Shown here one piece after another: positions 11,477 through 24,097 of a stretch of DNA of 64,000 bases. The notes below the pieces were generated by a model. It saw only the letters and a list, made by a program, of their open reading frames with translations. It was not told the origin of the DNA and ran no database searches. The first letter of the stretch is position 1. Each line of letters begins with the position of its first letter. A program made the position numbers and the translations under genes. Origin of the DNA: Adenophora triphylla var. japonica. Taxonomy: Eukaryota; Streptophyta; Magnoliopsida; Asterales; Campanulaceae. Location: positions 372,001 to 436,000 of the forward strand of contig JAFEMH010001249.1 of NCBI GenBank assembly GCA_022495995.1. The letters are read 5' to 3'.

Positions 11477-12860
11477 TGTTGGGTTTTTTGGGTCCCTGCG
11501 CAGTGGAATAAGCATCTAAATAACACAAAACCCAAGCCCTAAGATCTGTTCTATACGATTAAATTGAATTCCTATGAGATAGAATTCACCAACCTTTGTT
11601 GCTTTCCGGTCTTGAGCTATCGAACGATTTTTCGGTGTGATTTTGAATAACAAACTTCGATCTTCAAAAACCTTTGAACCATCATATTGCTTTGAACAAT
11701 AGAACTCTAGGCCTTGATCGTCGTACGAGTGAAGACCCTCTATTGTTGTATCCACACGTAAGAATGAACCAAGAACGGTTCTTGAGGATTGCTAGATCCT
11801 TAAACCCTTGGAAGAAATTTGAGAAACCTTTTAGTGTGATTTTTCCCTTGGAAAATTTTCGGCTAGACTCTAGGGTTTACAGACTTAATATTTATACTAC
11901 CTTAGTATTGATATTAGTTTCCTAATCGAATTAGGAAACTTCTCCGTATACGCCTCAGGCCTTAATGTGTCACATGACTCAATGAGTCCATTGGACAGGT
12001 TCTGTCGCACTGCAGCTCAGGTCATATCAGGAATTCTCAATCATTTTCTTCCTTAGTTTAACCAATTCATTCTAGTTGTGTGTGACCCAATAGGATTATA
12101 TTATGTTGGCAATGAGCTCGATTAAATCGATCCTCATAAGACATAAGCGGACTCTAGCAAGCCATTACGTCTACCCAAATAATATAATGTAAGAGTTCAC
12201 GTTTCCAATGGTACACTTCCATTTCTGCCTTTGTCTCATGATGTTATATTGAACACAAGTCATGGTCCACATCAACTTGTATCTGTTCAATGTTTTCTCG
12301 ATCTTGAGTATAATGATAATCCAATCGCATTGGGGTGTGGCCACACACTTTCCATCATTATCACTCATCGAGGGGTCCAAGCAAAACATCTCTCTTTCGA
12401 GGGACAAATTCCATCTTGACTTATCATCCTTCCAATCATGAATCCGATCATGCCAAAGATAGCCTTTATAAATATCGTGTTAAGATATCGTTTAACTAAA
12501 ATCAAACATGACTTTCATCATATGTAAGGTCATGATAATCTCAGGTCTAGGGACTAAATGAAGTGACCATATGAGATTTAATTATGACATTTTGACCATG
12601 ACATGAGTCTCATACTGGTCAAGTCCAGTCACTTGTTCACTAACAAGTACCCATAATTTCAATGTGCATCTCTATGCATATAATCATCATATGATTATCC
12701 ATTGACAATTATACTAATTATTCTCTTAATAATTAGGGACGGAGATTATTACAATAAATATGCAAAATATATAATAATCAAATAATAAACTTAAACGATA
12801 AAGATGATACATAACGGTTTTAAGTTAAACATAACTAAAGCCTAGGGCATTACACCAACA
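11477..12860 (-). repeat. LTR of nested copia element (3' LTR in element sense)
   Basis: It begins TGTTGGGTTTT and ends TACACCAACA on the + strand and is a direct repeat of 18,069-19,451. Short ORFs inside it (11,674-11,925 and 12,231-12,419) are repeated in the other LTR and are not genes. Confidence 0.93.
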
Positions 12861-12875
12861 GTCTCCCACTTGCAC
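12861..12875 (-). other. Polypurine tract of nested copia element
   Basis: The complement, GTGCAAGTGGGAGAC, abuts the LTR, as expected for the plus-strand cDNA primer of a Ty1/copia element in minus orientation. Confidence 0.85.
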
Positions 12876-13339
12876 TAGGCTCCATTTATGTATCGAATAC
12901 TCATTGATCTAACATGACCATCATGCTTCTGCCTGTGCGAGGGTCTTTGTAAGTGAATCCCTTATGTCATCATCGGTTGATACTTTGCATATCTTAATGT
13001 TTTCTCATTCTTTATGAATTCCTCGAAAAACGTCTAAGTGCGTGCTTGGATCGCTGTTGTGATCTTGGTTCCATTGTTTTCACAAATGGCACCACAATTG
13101 TCACAGCAAAAGTCTCACCGATTAGTGATACTTGGAACATTTCCAAAACACTAAAGAAATTTTGATCCAAACTGCCTCTTTTAGCCACATCATATGTTGC
13201 TAAAGTTTGGCCTTAGTAGTAGAATCGACTACAATTTTCTGCTTGGAACTCTTCCAATCAAAACTGCACCTCTAATAAGCATAAACACAAATCCTAATTG
13301 CGATTTTAAATCAACTTTGTCAGTTTGGAAGCTAGTTAT

Positions 13340-13528
13340 CTATGTAACCCTCACAACAAGATTAACTTCCAACCTTTCAAATACCAAGAACGTATCCTTA
13401 GTTCTTCTTAAGTACTTAAGGATCATCTTGATTTCCATCCAATGGTTCACATCAGGATCAGATTGGTATCGACTCATCATGCTTAAAGCATACGAGACGT
13501 CGGGTCTAGTACAAATCATGGCATACAT
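13340..13528 (-). pseudogene. copia RNase H fragment
   Basis: The 62-residue open frame contains MYAMICTRPDVSYAL, NHWMEIKMILKYLRRTKD and similar segments that match the region between RT and RNase H in Ty1/copia Pol. Flanking frames are closed. The position near the 3' LTR (element sense) is right for RNase H. Confidence 0.85.
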
Positions 13529-14604
13529 GACAGCTCAAAATGCCGAAGCATATAGAACTTCATTCACTCCCCTTTTTGCTCATCAGTTGTCATAAGACAA
13601 TGAGTATTGCTAAGAGAAATACCATGACCCATTGACAAGCTACTCTTCTTAGACTCTTCTAAGAAACTTGTCAATGTGAATACTTTGACTCAAACCAATT
13701 TATCCTTATAGATCTATCTCTATAGATCTTGATGCCAAGGATGTAAGCGGCTTCACCCATATCTTTCATTGAGAAACCTTTCCTTGATCAAGACTTGACA
13801 GTCTTATGTGTCGGAACTTGTTTTTCCAATGAGAAAGATATCATTGTAATAATACAATAGAAATAATACTACGCTCCCACTGAATTTCATGTATACACAA
13901 GATTCATCTTCGTACTTGATGAAATCAAACTTTTGACTGATTCATCAAAGTGAAGATTCCAATTCCTTGAAGCTTGCTTCAACCCATCTCATGGATCTTT
14001 GCAACATGCATACTTTATTAGAATTTCTCGGATCGACAAAACTTCGGGTTGTGTACTATACACATCCTTAATAATCTTTCCATTTAAAGAAAGTCGTTTG
14101 ACATCCATTTGTCATGTCACATAGTCACAACATGCGATAATGGCAATTGAAACTCTAACAGACTTCGACATTGTAACTGGCAAAAAAGGTTTCAACATAG
14201 TCAATACTATGAATTTGCCTAAATCCTTTTGCTACAATCCTTAGTCATGAAAGTATACACCTTTCCATCCATGTCGGTCTTAAAGACCTACTTGCATCCC
14301 TTTAGTTTTTACACCTTCAAGTAGCCCAATCAAGTTCCAAACTTGATCATCAAACATGGATTGCAATTCGGACTCCATGGTTCCTAGCCATTTATCCAAA
14401 ATAGGAGTGGACATCGATTCTAGATAGGAAGTAGGATCGTCATTCTTAATGACTTTCACTTTATTACATTCCGATAAGAGAAATCAATATTTCTTGAGTT
14501 CGGATCGTGACCTATCCAATCTACAATGGACTTGTGCATCTTGAACCGGTTCCACAATTCCTTGTGAACTTGGTTCCGTCTCTACTCTTGATTCCATATT
14601 ATTT

Positions 14605-14847
14605 TCAGGTTCTTGAACTTTTCAAGATTAATTTTACTCCCACTAGATTCTTTATTGAGAAACCATTTCTCAAGAAACGAATCGTATAGAGCAACAAACA
14701 TTTTGTTCTCTTTGCGGTTGTAAGATTAATTTTCGAAAATAACCTGGTCAGATTTGGTGCTAACTTATAAGAGACAAGTCTCTTTTCATAAGATTCGCAA
14801 CCCCAAATCTTCATGAAAGACAAACTAAGTTTTCTTCCATGCCACAT
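14605..14847 (-). pseudogene. copia integrase C-terminal fragment
   Basis: Residues HGRKLSLSFMKIWGCESYEKRL match the conserved stretch after the integrase core in copia Pol (the W-G-C motif), and FLRNGFSIKN corresponds to the junction before RT. The rest of the integrase frame is closed by stops. Confidence 0.75.
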
Positions 14848-15789
14848 CTCATGTGAGGACTAAGGAACCGATTTAGTAGGGACTCGATTCAGTGTAACCG
14901 CATCATTTCTAATGCATATCCTCAAAAGGAAATAGCAAATAGGAAAGTCTAATTCACACAACATTGAACGAACCATGTCCTACATGGTTCAATTCCTCCT
15001 TTCAGACACACCATACAATGTGGTGTTCCGGGTGGAGTCAACTCTGAAACGATTTCATAGTTTTGAGATGATTGTCAAACTCTTGGCTCAAATAGTCACC
15101 ACCTCGATCTAATTGAAGTACTTAATAGTTTTGCCAAGTTGTTTTGTACTTCATCTTGAAATGTTCTAAACATCTCAAACGATTCACCTTTGGACTTCAT
15201 CAGATAGACATAGTCACATCTAGATAAGTCATCGGTGAATGTGATGGAATACCAGAATCTTCCCCTAGCAATGCTGCTTAATAGTCCATATACATCTCAT
15301 GTACAATGACCAATAAGTCACTAGCCCTCCCACTACTCTTAGTGTAGGGTGGTTTGGTCAATGATCCCAATAAACAAGATCCATATTCCTCAAATGACTC
15401 ATGGTCATATGAGTCTAAAAGTCCGTGTTAATGGAGTTTAGATATATGTTTCTTATTTATTTGACCAAGTCGGCAATGCCATATGAACACGTTGTTCATA
15501 TTGTTCGGTTCAGAATTCCAATTTATATTTTAGATATCTTCAATATTATTTTGTTTCTTAACATCAAGGATATGAAGACCATTCAATGACATATGCAATA
15601 CAATAAGGCATATCATTAAATAAATATAAAACTTCTTATTGAAAATAAGAAAATTATATCCTTCATCATCCATTTAAAAAACGGAAATAATACTCCTACT
15701 CAAATCCGGAACGTAGTCATACTTGTTCAAAATAAGTACTACTTCACAAGGTAAAGTGACTTCATAAGTCCCTATGGTTAATGTAACAA

Positions 15790-15978
15790 CTATTGCTTCA
15801 TACCCACGCATAGGTTTAATTCACCTTCTTTGAGTAGCTTTCTATTCATTATTCCTTGCACATTTAAACAAATGTGGGATTCATATCCGGTATCATATAC
15901 CCAAGAACAAGAAGTCGAAAGGAAAATATCTATCATATAGATACTTGAAGTAGTAGCAATCATATTGCCCTTCTTCAC
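15790..15978 (-). pseudogene. copia protease fragment
   Basis: Residues TSCSWVYDTGYESHICLNVQG carry the aspartic protease active-site DTG in the usual copia context (W-V-x-D-T-G-x-x-S-H-I-C). The frame ends soon after. It precedes the integrase fragment in element order, as expected. Confidence 0.8.
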
Positions 15979-17671
15979 CTTTTAGGCCTTCCTAGTAAGC
16001 CTTGCAACTTTGCTTCCAATGACAATCTTATTGTAATGACAGCAAACTACATCCTTTTGAGACACTTTGGGTTTAGCCTCTTCGGCTTTGACAACTTTTG
16101 TCCTAGGTTTAGCAACCTTTGCTTTACCTACTTTTCCTTCCTTTTGAACCTCTTTCTTGTGTTAACCATTAACACTATTGCGGATTGCTCCTTGTTGCAA
16201 CTCATGCATTAAAAGCCTTCACCACAACATACATCTTTTGCCTAGTTCGCATTTGGAACATTTCCTTTTGCGTTGTGCTAGAACAAAAGTAACTTCCATG
16301 TGTTCAAGGTTCTTCATAAGAGCCTTCAACCATGGTGGCAAGTATAAGGCAAGCAATATTATCAGAATCATCAACATGTTTCTAAAGTTGCTCCTTATTT
16401 GCCCTTTGCAACATTTGCAGTGGGTTTAACAGGAATGAATTCGTCAAGAACGTACACATTTACCTAAGAACCATTCTTTAGGCTTCTGATCCAATCAGAA
16501 TTATTTGTATCGTTCCTTTCGAACTTTATCCTTCATAAGGACGAATCGCAATTATCATTATGTAATGCTACTTCTACAACAAAATATACAAATTATATGA
16601 ACACATATCAATACCAACACATTTATCATTTAAGAGCAAATAATGTATTTTACAAATACTCCCACTAAATCATACACCTTCCAATGCAAATAGGCATAAT
16701 ATGCATTTAGTGAGCTAAGATCCAACTTTAATTTAATCTCAAGTACGCTATGGTGCACTGCTCAAGATTAAATTAATTAGGTAGAAAACATCAATCATAT
16801 CGTATATGACTCTTATATCTTTTATGAGATTTATTTAAGACATCATATGTCTAAGCATATTTTAATCTCATCTTATGCCTTGGGTCCAAAACCATTTTGA
16901 TAACCCAATTAAGTTCATCCACTTTAAACGTATAGGAACCACCATTTCCTCATCTTGCTCGCAAACGAAATAGAATCAAAGCACCTTGCTATGGCAAGCC
17001 CACCCAAAACTATCCGAGTAGTCTCAAGTGTTTTAATCATGGATTAGCATAAAGAACTTAAAAGTTAAATGAAGGTTCTTTAAAGCAGATTATAAGCATA
17101 TCAACAAAGATAATCATAATGTACACCAGGTAAGTTCCCAAGAAAGTAGGTGAGCCACAAGGACTGCTTAAGTACCAAATCTTCCTTCGACAGAACTTTC
17201 CTAGTCATGCACAATTATACTATCAATTTGAATGCAACATAATCAATACTTTGTATACTGACTTGTTTCTCATAAACAATCAGACTTATAAACTGATTTA
17301 TTTCTCATAAACAATCAGATTCCTCCAAATTTTGCGTAAACTGACTTGTTTCTCATAAACAATCAGAAATCCAAAATTTAACGTTTCAACTAAACATTTA
17401 ACAAATTATTATTCAGTGTTTCAACTAAACATCTAATAAAATTCTTATCACATAAGAACAAACATAATTCATGCATCGCAACAATTAATAAAAACACATT
17501 TAAATTAATTAAGCATGCATAAATAGTGAATTAATCTAGCATAGCCCTATAAATTCAATTTCCAGAAATTTATAGCATCCAGATTAATACATAAACATAT
17601 CAGATTACAAACATATTCACAGACTAGTAGGATTATGAAACAAACTGATATTGCCCAGATCAGGCATGTTC

Positions 17672-17830
17672 TGTCGCGGGACAGAAGCTACCTGAAGACC
17701 ATATATGTCGCACGACCAGACACTGACCATGGCCAATTTCTGTCGCGTGACATATCAAGCCCAACTACCAGATTTTTCAATCGTGGCCTACTCTATCGCG
17801 TGACACAAACCAACTGTGTCGCGTGACACA
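17672..17830. repeat. cluster of TGTCGCG-type palindromes in copia leader
   Basis: Four near-palindromes built on TGTCGCGNGACA occur at about 17,672, 17,741, 17,787 and 17,818, in the untranslated leader beside the primer-binding site of the nested copia. Weaker versions (TGTCGCACGACTC and similar) lie in the LTRs. CpG loss in some copies suggests methylation decay. Confidence 0.6.
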
Positions 17831-18055
17831 AGTTGTCAGATACATATTTCCAGTTTCAATCAATTCTTAATTATAAAGCAATTAAATCTATAAAACAACC
17901 CTTTTACAGATTTAATTCAGCATAATCAGAAGACGATTTTCACATTGTTTCACATAAACAATAAGATTCTACCGCATACAAAACATGCAATAAGCATATA
18001 AACGATTTATATCTCAATTCTAGCATGCCAATTCAAACTTAATCATACGAACGGG

Positions 18056-18067
18056 GCTCTGATACCA
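18056..18067 (-). other. Primer-binding site of nested copia (tRNA-iMet type)
   Basis: The complement reads TGGTATCAGAGC, one base inside the LTR that ends at 18,069. This is the common plant LTR-retrotransposon primer-binding sequence and fixes the element as minus strand. Confidence 0.92.
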
Positions 18068-18068
18068 C

Positions 18069-19451
18069 TGTTGGGTTTTATGGGTCATGCGCAGCGGAAT
18101 AAGCATCTAAATAACACAAAACCCAAGCCCTAAGATCCGTTCTATACGATTAAATTGAATTCCTATGAGATAGAATTCACCAACCTTTGTTGCTTTCCGG
18201 TCTTGAGCTATCGAACGATTTTTCGGTGTGATTTTGAATCACAATCTTCGATCTTCAAAAACCTTTGAACCATCATATTTCTTTGAACAATAGAACTCTA
18301 GGCCTTGATCGTCGTACGAGCGAAGACCCTCTATTATTGTATCCACACGTAAGAATGAACCAAGAACGGTTCTTGAGGATTGCTAGATCCTTAAACCCTT
18401 GGAAGAAATTTGAGAAACCTTTTAGTGTGATTTTTCCATTGGAAAATTTTTGGCTAGACTCTAGGGTTTTCAGACTTAATATTTATACTACCTTAGTATT
18501 GATATTAGTTTCCTAATCAAATTAGGAAACTTCTCCGTATACGCCTCAGGCCTTAATGTGTCGCACGACTCAATGAGTCCATTGGACAGGTTCTGTCGCA
18601 CGGCAGCTCAGGTCATATCAGGAATTCTCAATCATTTTCTTCCTTGGTTTAACCAATTCATTCTAGTTGTGTGTGACCCAATAGGATTATATTATGTTGG
18701 CAATGAGCTCGATCAAATCGATCCTCATAAGACATAAGCGGACTCTAGCAAGCCATTATGTGTACCCAAATAATATAACGTAAGAGTTCACGTTTCCAAT
18801 GGTACACTTTCATTTCTCCCTTTGTCTCACGATGTTATATTGAACACAAGTCATGGTCCACGTCAATTTGTATCTGTTCAATGCTTTTTCGATCTTGAGT
18901 ATAATGATAATCCAATCGCATTGGGGTGTGGCCACACACTTTCCATCATTATCACTCATCGAGGGGCCCAAGCAAAACATCTCTCTTTAGAGGGACAAAT
19001 TCCATCTTGACTTATCATCCTTCCCATCATGAATCCGATCATGCCAAAGATAGCCTTTATAAATATCGTATTAAGATATCGTTTGACTAAAATCAAACAT
19101 GACTTTCATCATATGTAAGGTCATGATAATCTCAGGTCTAGGGACTAAATGAAGTGACCATATGAGATTTAATTATGACATTTTGACCATGACATAAATC
19201 TCATACGGGTCAAGTCCAGTCACTTGTTTACTAACAAGTACCCATAATTTCAATGTGCATATCTATGCATATAATCATCATATGATTATCCATTGACAAT
19301 TATACTAATTATTCTCTTAATAATTAGGGACGGAGATTATTACAATAAATATGTAAAATATATAATAATCAAATAATAAACTTAAACGATAAATATGATA
19401 CATAACGGTTTAAAGTTAAACATAACTAAAGCCTAGGGCATTACACCAACA
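18069..19451 (-). repeat. LTR of nested copia element (5' LTR in element sense)
   Basis: It is a direct repeat of 11,477-12,860 with the same TGTTGG...CCAACA ends. It carries the promoter end of the element in minus orientation, next to the primer-binding site. Confidence 0.93.
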
Positions 19452-19684
19452 GCCCGAGCATTTGATAAGAAAGTCAAGATCCTAGACATCAGAGAAGGTG
19501 ACTTGGTGCTAAAGGAAAAGCCTCCTACGCAGACCAATCCCCTCGGAAAGTGGGAGCCTACCTGGATAGGCCCGTTCGTGGTACAAAGAATCTTCTCCGG
19601 AGGAGCCATGAAGTTAGCAGATTTGGACGGGAACCCTTTCGTTAACCCCGTGAACGGAAGCAAGCTCCGCAGATACTTCGTTTG
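19452..19684 (+). pseudogene. integrase C-terminal end of the Tat element, after the nested insert
   Basis: The frame resumes with RAFDKKVK, then IREGDLVLKEK, GKWEPTWIGPFVV and GGAMKLADLDG, the standard C-terminal DNA-binding region of Ty3/gypsy integrase. It ends SKLRRYFV and a TGA at 19,682-19,684. No chromodomain follows, which fits the Tat group. It is the continuation of 10,575-11,476. Confidence 0.88.
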
Positions 19685-20471
19685 AGGAAGAGCACGAGTC
19701 AACTCTCCTTCCCCATACACCACCCCTCAGTAAAATTAAAGTGCTAAAAGAGTAATACCCAACTGGATACATTCCCAACAATGATCCAGGTAAAAAACAG
19801 GGTCGCACTTCTTTTGTCTTTGTTTTTCTCAAATTCACCTAAAGTGTCGAACTACGGTGACCTGAGCCCCTTAGTCCAATTGTAAAAGGGGAACGTAGGC
19901 AGCCATCATTGGTTCGGTCTAAAAAAACAAAAAAAAAACAAATAAGCATCAATTGCTTGTGTTTCGAAAAACTCTTTTCAATTAACCTGCAAATTCATTA
20001 CGGTTAAAACAATCTTTGATGAGTTTAAGCACGGTCAACTCTTGACTCGCTACACGCTAGCAAAACAACAATAATACATTAATCAGTTAATGTGTCTGCA
20101 ATGACAGTGGGTGGATACTCTGGACAGCAAGGTCAACCTAGTCTCCCGTACTTGGTCATTCATCCTTCTTCCCCTTCCCTTTTCCGCGGCGAGTATTCTT
20201 CACCTACACAGGGAATATTCCCGTTGTCCTTCTACCTGGCTCAGGGACCCTTCCCGATGCCTCCGTTAAACCAGCAGCTGCCAATGCAGCCCTTTCCCTA
20301 GCTCTATCTTGAGCCGCCTCTCTTCGAGTCATCATGACCGTGCTTTGGTCGGCCGCCCGATCAGCACTGGCCTCATAGTCAGCCATATCGTCCCCAAAAC
20401 GATTCTGAGGGTTAGCTCCTGCTTCGGCCCTCCTCAAGGTCGAGCTGTCAAGGTAATCAAGACCCAACAGC
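19685..20471 (+). other. Start of Tat 3' region, no sense gene
   Basis: Noncoding DNA follows the pol stop, with two short A-rich runs near 19,922-19,940. The ORF at 20,092-20,301 is not recognisable and is probably chance. The antisense ORF below converges into this stretch. Confidence 0.5.
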
Positions 20472-21635
20472 TCACTCCGCCTCCACAAGATAGCCCTCTG
20501 TGTCTCCCCCATACACTCTTCGTACCAGTTCGTATATCTGCGTAGACAGTAATGCTGCCCCTCTCCGGTGAAAGAGAACCCTGGCAAGAAAGGACGTGTA
20601 TTGCCACAGCCGTGTGAGGAGCAATAACGTCGAAGGATCTTCCATCAGCAGAAATCCGACCTCGAAGGTAGCAGCATGAACCAAACCCGTCAGTGGCACC
20701 TGCTCCAGCCGCATCGTCGCGGCCAATGATGGAATGTAGAAAGATGTCTGGGACAACCCCGGTACACTGACAACCAAATGACCCTCCTGAGCGGTCCGAA
20801 AAATCTGTAGCTTCCAGTGAGGAACCCACCATCGCAAGTGATGCGTGCGGAGTCTGGCCATCCAGAGCTCCAGTTCAGCCTGATTGCCCCCTATCACCAG
20901 AGGACGTCGAGAAAAGGACCAAGTGTCACAAGACACTGGCACCTCAGGCATCATCTGCAACCTCTCCCTCAACCACATGGTAAGCATAGCGGGACTCCCT
21001 CCCCACATGTATCGGCTGCCGGTCGCCATCCGACCTATGCCCAGGAACGTCTCTCCCAGAACCAAAGGCATGATGTCTCCCCCGTTCCGGCACTGTCTCA
21101 CCAGGTCCAATACACTGTGATGGCACACACCCAGGGACGTGAATGTGAATAAAGTAGCAATTGCGCACAGAGCAAACGCGTCCCACGCGAAAAAGTTCCC
21201 CTTAACACCGGCAAATTTATCGGGCAGCCCCGAAATGTCGACATAATCTGTGTTCCGTTTTAGCATCCCGTATGCTTCCTCAGTCGAGATACCAAACAGA
21301 GACACTAACTTCTCAACAGTGGCCATGCCACCCGCATAGGGAAGAACTAGTTGTTCCGTCTGAGGTCCTCCCAAAATGGCCCGGAAATCTTCGAACGTGG
21401 GAGTGATTTCATTGTATGAAAAGTTGTACACATGCCTCCGCACGTCCCAGAAACGAGTCGCAGCTCTCAAAAGATCTCAATCTAGCATGAGCTCCTTCAA
21501 AGCCCAAACAGATTTCATCCCATAACAACCCTCAAAAAAACCCTTGTTTTGCCTCGTGTGGTTCCGTACCCATGACTGGAAATGGTCCAAGTATCGCTCT
21601 TGCATCTGAGACGATAGCTTAGGAAAGGGAGCCAT
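20472..21635 (-). pseudogene. antisense retroelement-associated ORF (DUF7745-like)
   Basis: Read on the minus strand from the ATG at 21,633-21,635, a 387-codon frame is open except for one TGA at 21,477-21,479 (codon 53). Motifs are FWDVRRHVYNFSYNEITPTFEDF, GGDIMPLVLGETFLGI, GGSPAMLTMWLRERL and LRWWVPHWK. From memory these resemble the uncharacterised proteins found beside plant Tat elements (the DUF7745 type); that name needs a profile search. Family function is unknown. It lies antisense to the element between pol and the 3' LTR, the usual site of extra ORFs in Tat elements. The single nonsense codon suggests recent loss. A start at codon 55 or later (from 21,470) would give a 332-residue product. 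Confidence 0.65.
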
Positions 21636-21760
21636 GAAAAAAGCAAAGAAAACCTTCAGAAATTTGAGAGAAAATCAGTTGAGTGATCAAAGCAAATGCG
21701 TAGTTCTTCACAAATTGCAAAGCTGAACTGCAATTTAAAAGATTCTGGAAATTGAATCTT

Positions 21761-21780
21761 AGTCCGGCCGGACTCTTTCT
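21761..21780. repeat. palindrome AGTCCGGCCGGACT, copy 1
   Basis: A 14-bp perfect palindrome followed by CTTTCT. Related copies occur at 25,055, 26,814 and (one mismatch) 26,906. This copy lies just upstream of the antisense ORF start. Confidence 0.7.
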
Positions 21781-22325
21781 CAAGTTGACTGGGTCAACTC
21801 TGCAGCCAGCTGCTTTCAAATTGGAAACATTTCCAAACCAAGCCCTGTTCAAGCCTCCTTGAAACTGCGTGCTCCCATGGTTTCAATCAACCACTGCCAA
21901 CACCACTTTCGCCCCGGGCTCGTGCAACAGTGCAATTAATTAAAAAACAGTGCATATAGGCATAAATTTTGACCAGTTCAAATTTTTGTGCATATTTCAT
22001 TTTATTTATTTTTGATCAACCTACTTGCTTATTTGTCAAAATAAAAAGAAGGTAATCACAAAATAAATGTACAAAATACAGGTTCCGCCTCAGGGGCGCC
22101 TTTTCAAATACAAGTCAATTTATTTTGGACAATATACACATTTTGTCTAAAAAAACCAACAAAAGAGGACTACTCAGAGTCCTGCTCGTCATCCGAGCAC
22201 TCGGTGTACTGCCCCGCAGCAGCCGGATCCGTCGAGAACAAGTAATCTCCGAATTCCTCCAGGCGGGAATACGAGAAAGGCCTCCTCTGCGCCTGCGAAC
22301 TCGAGGACTCTCCCTATTTGTGCCC

Positions 22326-24097
22326 TTAGTACGAAGAGTTACGAGCTCCGAACCCCGTCGTCTCGCCCGAGAACTGGCCAAATCCCTGCATGAAGTCCGC
22401 TCCACCAGCCGTGGAGGCAGACGAACCTCTCGGCCTAGACGGCCTCGGCTCATGAACAGTCGCACTCCTCCGAGAACTACACCTCAGGAACTCCACGAGC
22501 CTCCTAGCGTAGTTGGGCCACCCGTCCAACTGTCTCATGGCCTGATTGTACGTACGGCCAGACACCTGCAAACCAGGAAAGTTGTCAAGAGACAAACAGA
22601 AAGTACAGATGTAACATTTGCAGAATGCTACTATCAAATGCAGAAAATCAAAAGCACTCACCGAAGCGTTGGGGTCCACTCTGTATCGAGGTCTCGGTTC
22701 CTCCGGAATAGGGATCACCAACCGCCTACGGGAACCATCCAGCCCCTCGTACGCCAACCTAGCGTGTGGGAGCGGGTAGTCTCGGGGATATCCAGGGCCC
22801 TCGCCTCTCACTTGTCTGCACTGCGGGCTCCTCAGCCTCGTCCTCAAGAAGATGTCATAGTCGGCACCCTCTATGACATACTCGGTATAGAATACGCTCT
22901 GTCTATACCGCTCTAACTCCTCCATCGGTATCAACAAAGGATGCTGCATGTGTGGAGGCAGATCCACCGGCACCATAGGAAGGGACCCCGGACCATGCTG
23001 ACGGGTCACCCTCTCCCCCAGATACATCGCATCACAGTGAAGCCCCACCAGCAGCTTCCGCCGACGTGTGACCTCTCTAGCCACCTGGACCACACCGACA
23101 TGAATCCGGTTCCACCAAGTCAGCTGGATCCGCTCAAAAAACTCTCGTCTCAGGGCCAGAGATACCTCCTCGTATGTCAACCGAGTACCTTCCCTCGACG
23201 ACACCGGCTTCTTCGCCTCCTTCTGCCAAATCAACATGGCAGGAAACAAGGACTGATACGCCTCCTTGATCTCCCATCTCTGCGGGCGGAACACCTCCAA
23301 GGCCCACACCTGTCAAGCACATGGAAAGTTATGTCAGCTACAGAGCAGATACATACGAGTACAAAATAAGACAAGGAAGAGAAAAAGACGGGAACTTACA
23401 TCCAGAGCAAATGAAAAGCAGCATAAGGTGTTCTCCTCTCCCCGCGAGAACCTGTCCAAGGCATGGTAGAGCTCGGTCAGTCCAGCCTCCCCCCATGCGA
23501 ACCCCCTCATGGCGTCAAGATCCGTCAACGAGCCAAGCAGCGGGAAATGACAGGATGTGTCAGAAGTAGGAAACAGGGTCGCTGACAAGGCAACCATATG
23601 AACCCTCGAGCCAGATGCTCCGCGGTCATCCTAGGGGACCCCTCCCCGTAAGCAATGATACCCCTCCTCAGATGATTCTCCATCGGCCTGTACCGAATAC
23701 CTAAGCCCCTGACATCGGTAATGTCAAAGCCCAGCAGATCCGACAACTGCCCTGGGGTATAGCCATCCACCCACACCAGCGTGTTGCCCCAGAATGGCAA
23801 CCCAGTGATAGCCGCAAAGTCACAGGGAGTCACAGTCGCCTCCCCCCACCTGAAATAAAAAGTGTGGGTCGTATCCCACCAGTACTCGCTCAGAGCTACG
23901 TACAAGGACCTCGCCCCCTGCGTCACAGCCACCGCGGCTACCGCGCTGATAAATCCAGCCAAACCGGAGTCAACCACATACTGCTGTGGACTCCTCTCTC
24001 CGTCCCGAGCCTCGTCCGGGAATATCTCCCACAGCGCTCGAACTGCCTCGAAGGCTCCCCGGCTCTTCAAGTTGTGAACGTCAACTGTCCCTCGCCC
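22326..24097 (-). pseudogene. antisense spliced gene with plant mobile domain (PMD)
   Basis: Minus-strand exons can be read at 24,097-23,400, 23,309-22,662 and 22,565-22,326, with GT-AG introns at 23,399-23,310 and 22,661-22,566. Exon one shows SEYWWDTTHTFYFRWGEATVTPCDFAAITGLP and later FAWGEAGLTELYHALDRFSRG; exon two begins WALEVFRPQRW. This is the layout of plant mobile domain proteins (MAIN/MAIL family and their transposon relatives). One frameshift near 23,600 breaks exon one, between the segments ARGF and ATLFPTSD. An AG acceptor before 24,097 implies a further upstream exon that I could not place. The family acts in nuclear silencing and genome stability in plants and is often carried by transposons. 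Confidence 0.7.

Larger units (their letters stand above)
11477..19451 (-). mobile_element. nested Ty1/copia LTR retrotransposon, reverse orientation
   Basis: Two nearly identical direct repeats of about 1.38 kb (11,477-12,860 and 18,069-19,451), both bounded by TGTTGG and CCAACA, enclose 5.2 kb of internal DNA. Orientation is minus: the complement of 18,056-18,067 is TGGTATCAGAGC, the classic initiator-Met tRNA primer-binding site, and the complement of 12,861-12,875 is the purine tract GTGCAAGTGGGAGAC. Internal coding is badly decayed, with only fragments of protease, integrase/RT and RNase H recognisable, so the element was mobilised in trans or has aged since. The LTRs differ at only a few percent of positions by eye. 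Confidence 0.93.

Noticed and set aside
20092..20301. Proline-rich 69-residue ORF after pol
   Set aside because: No similarity recognised and it partly overlaps the antisense ORF region; more likely shadow sequence.
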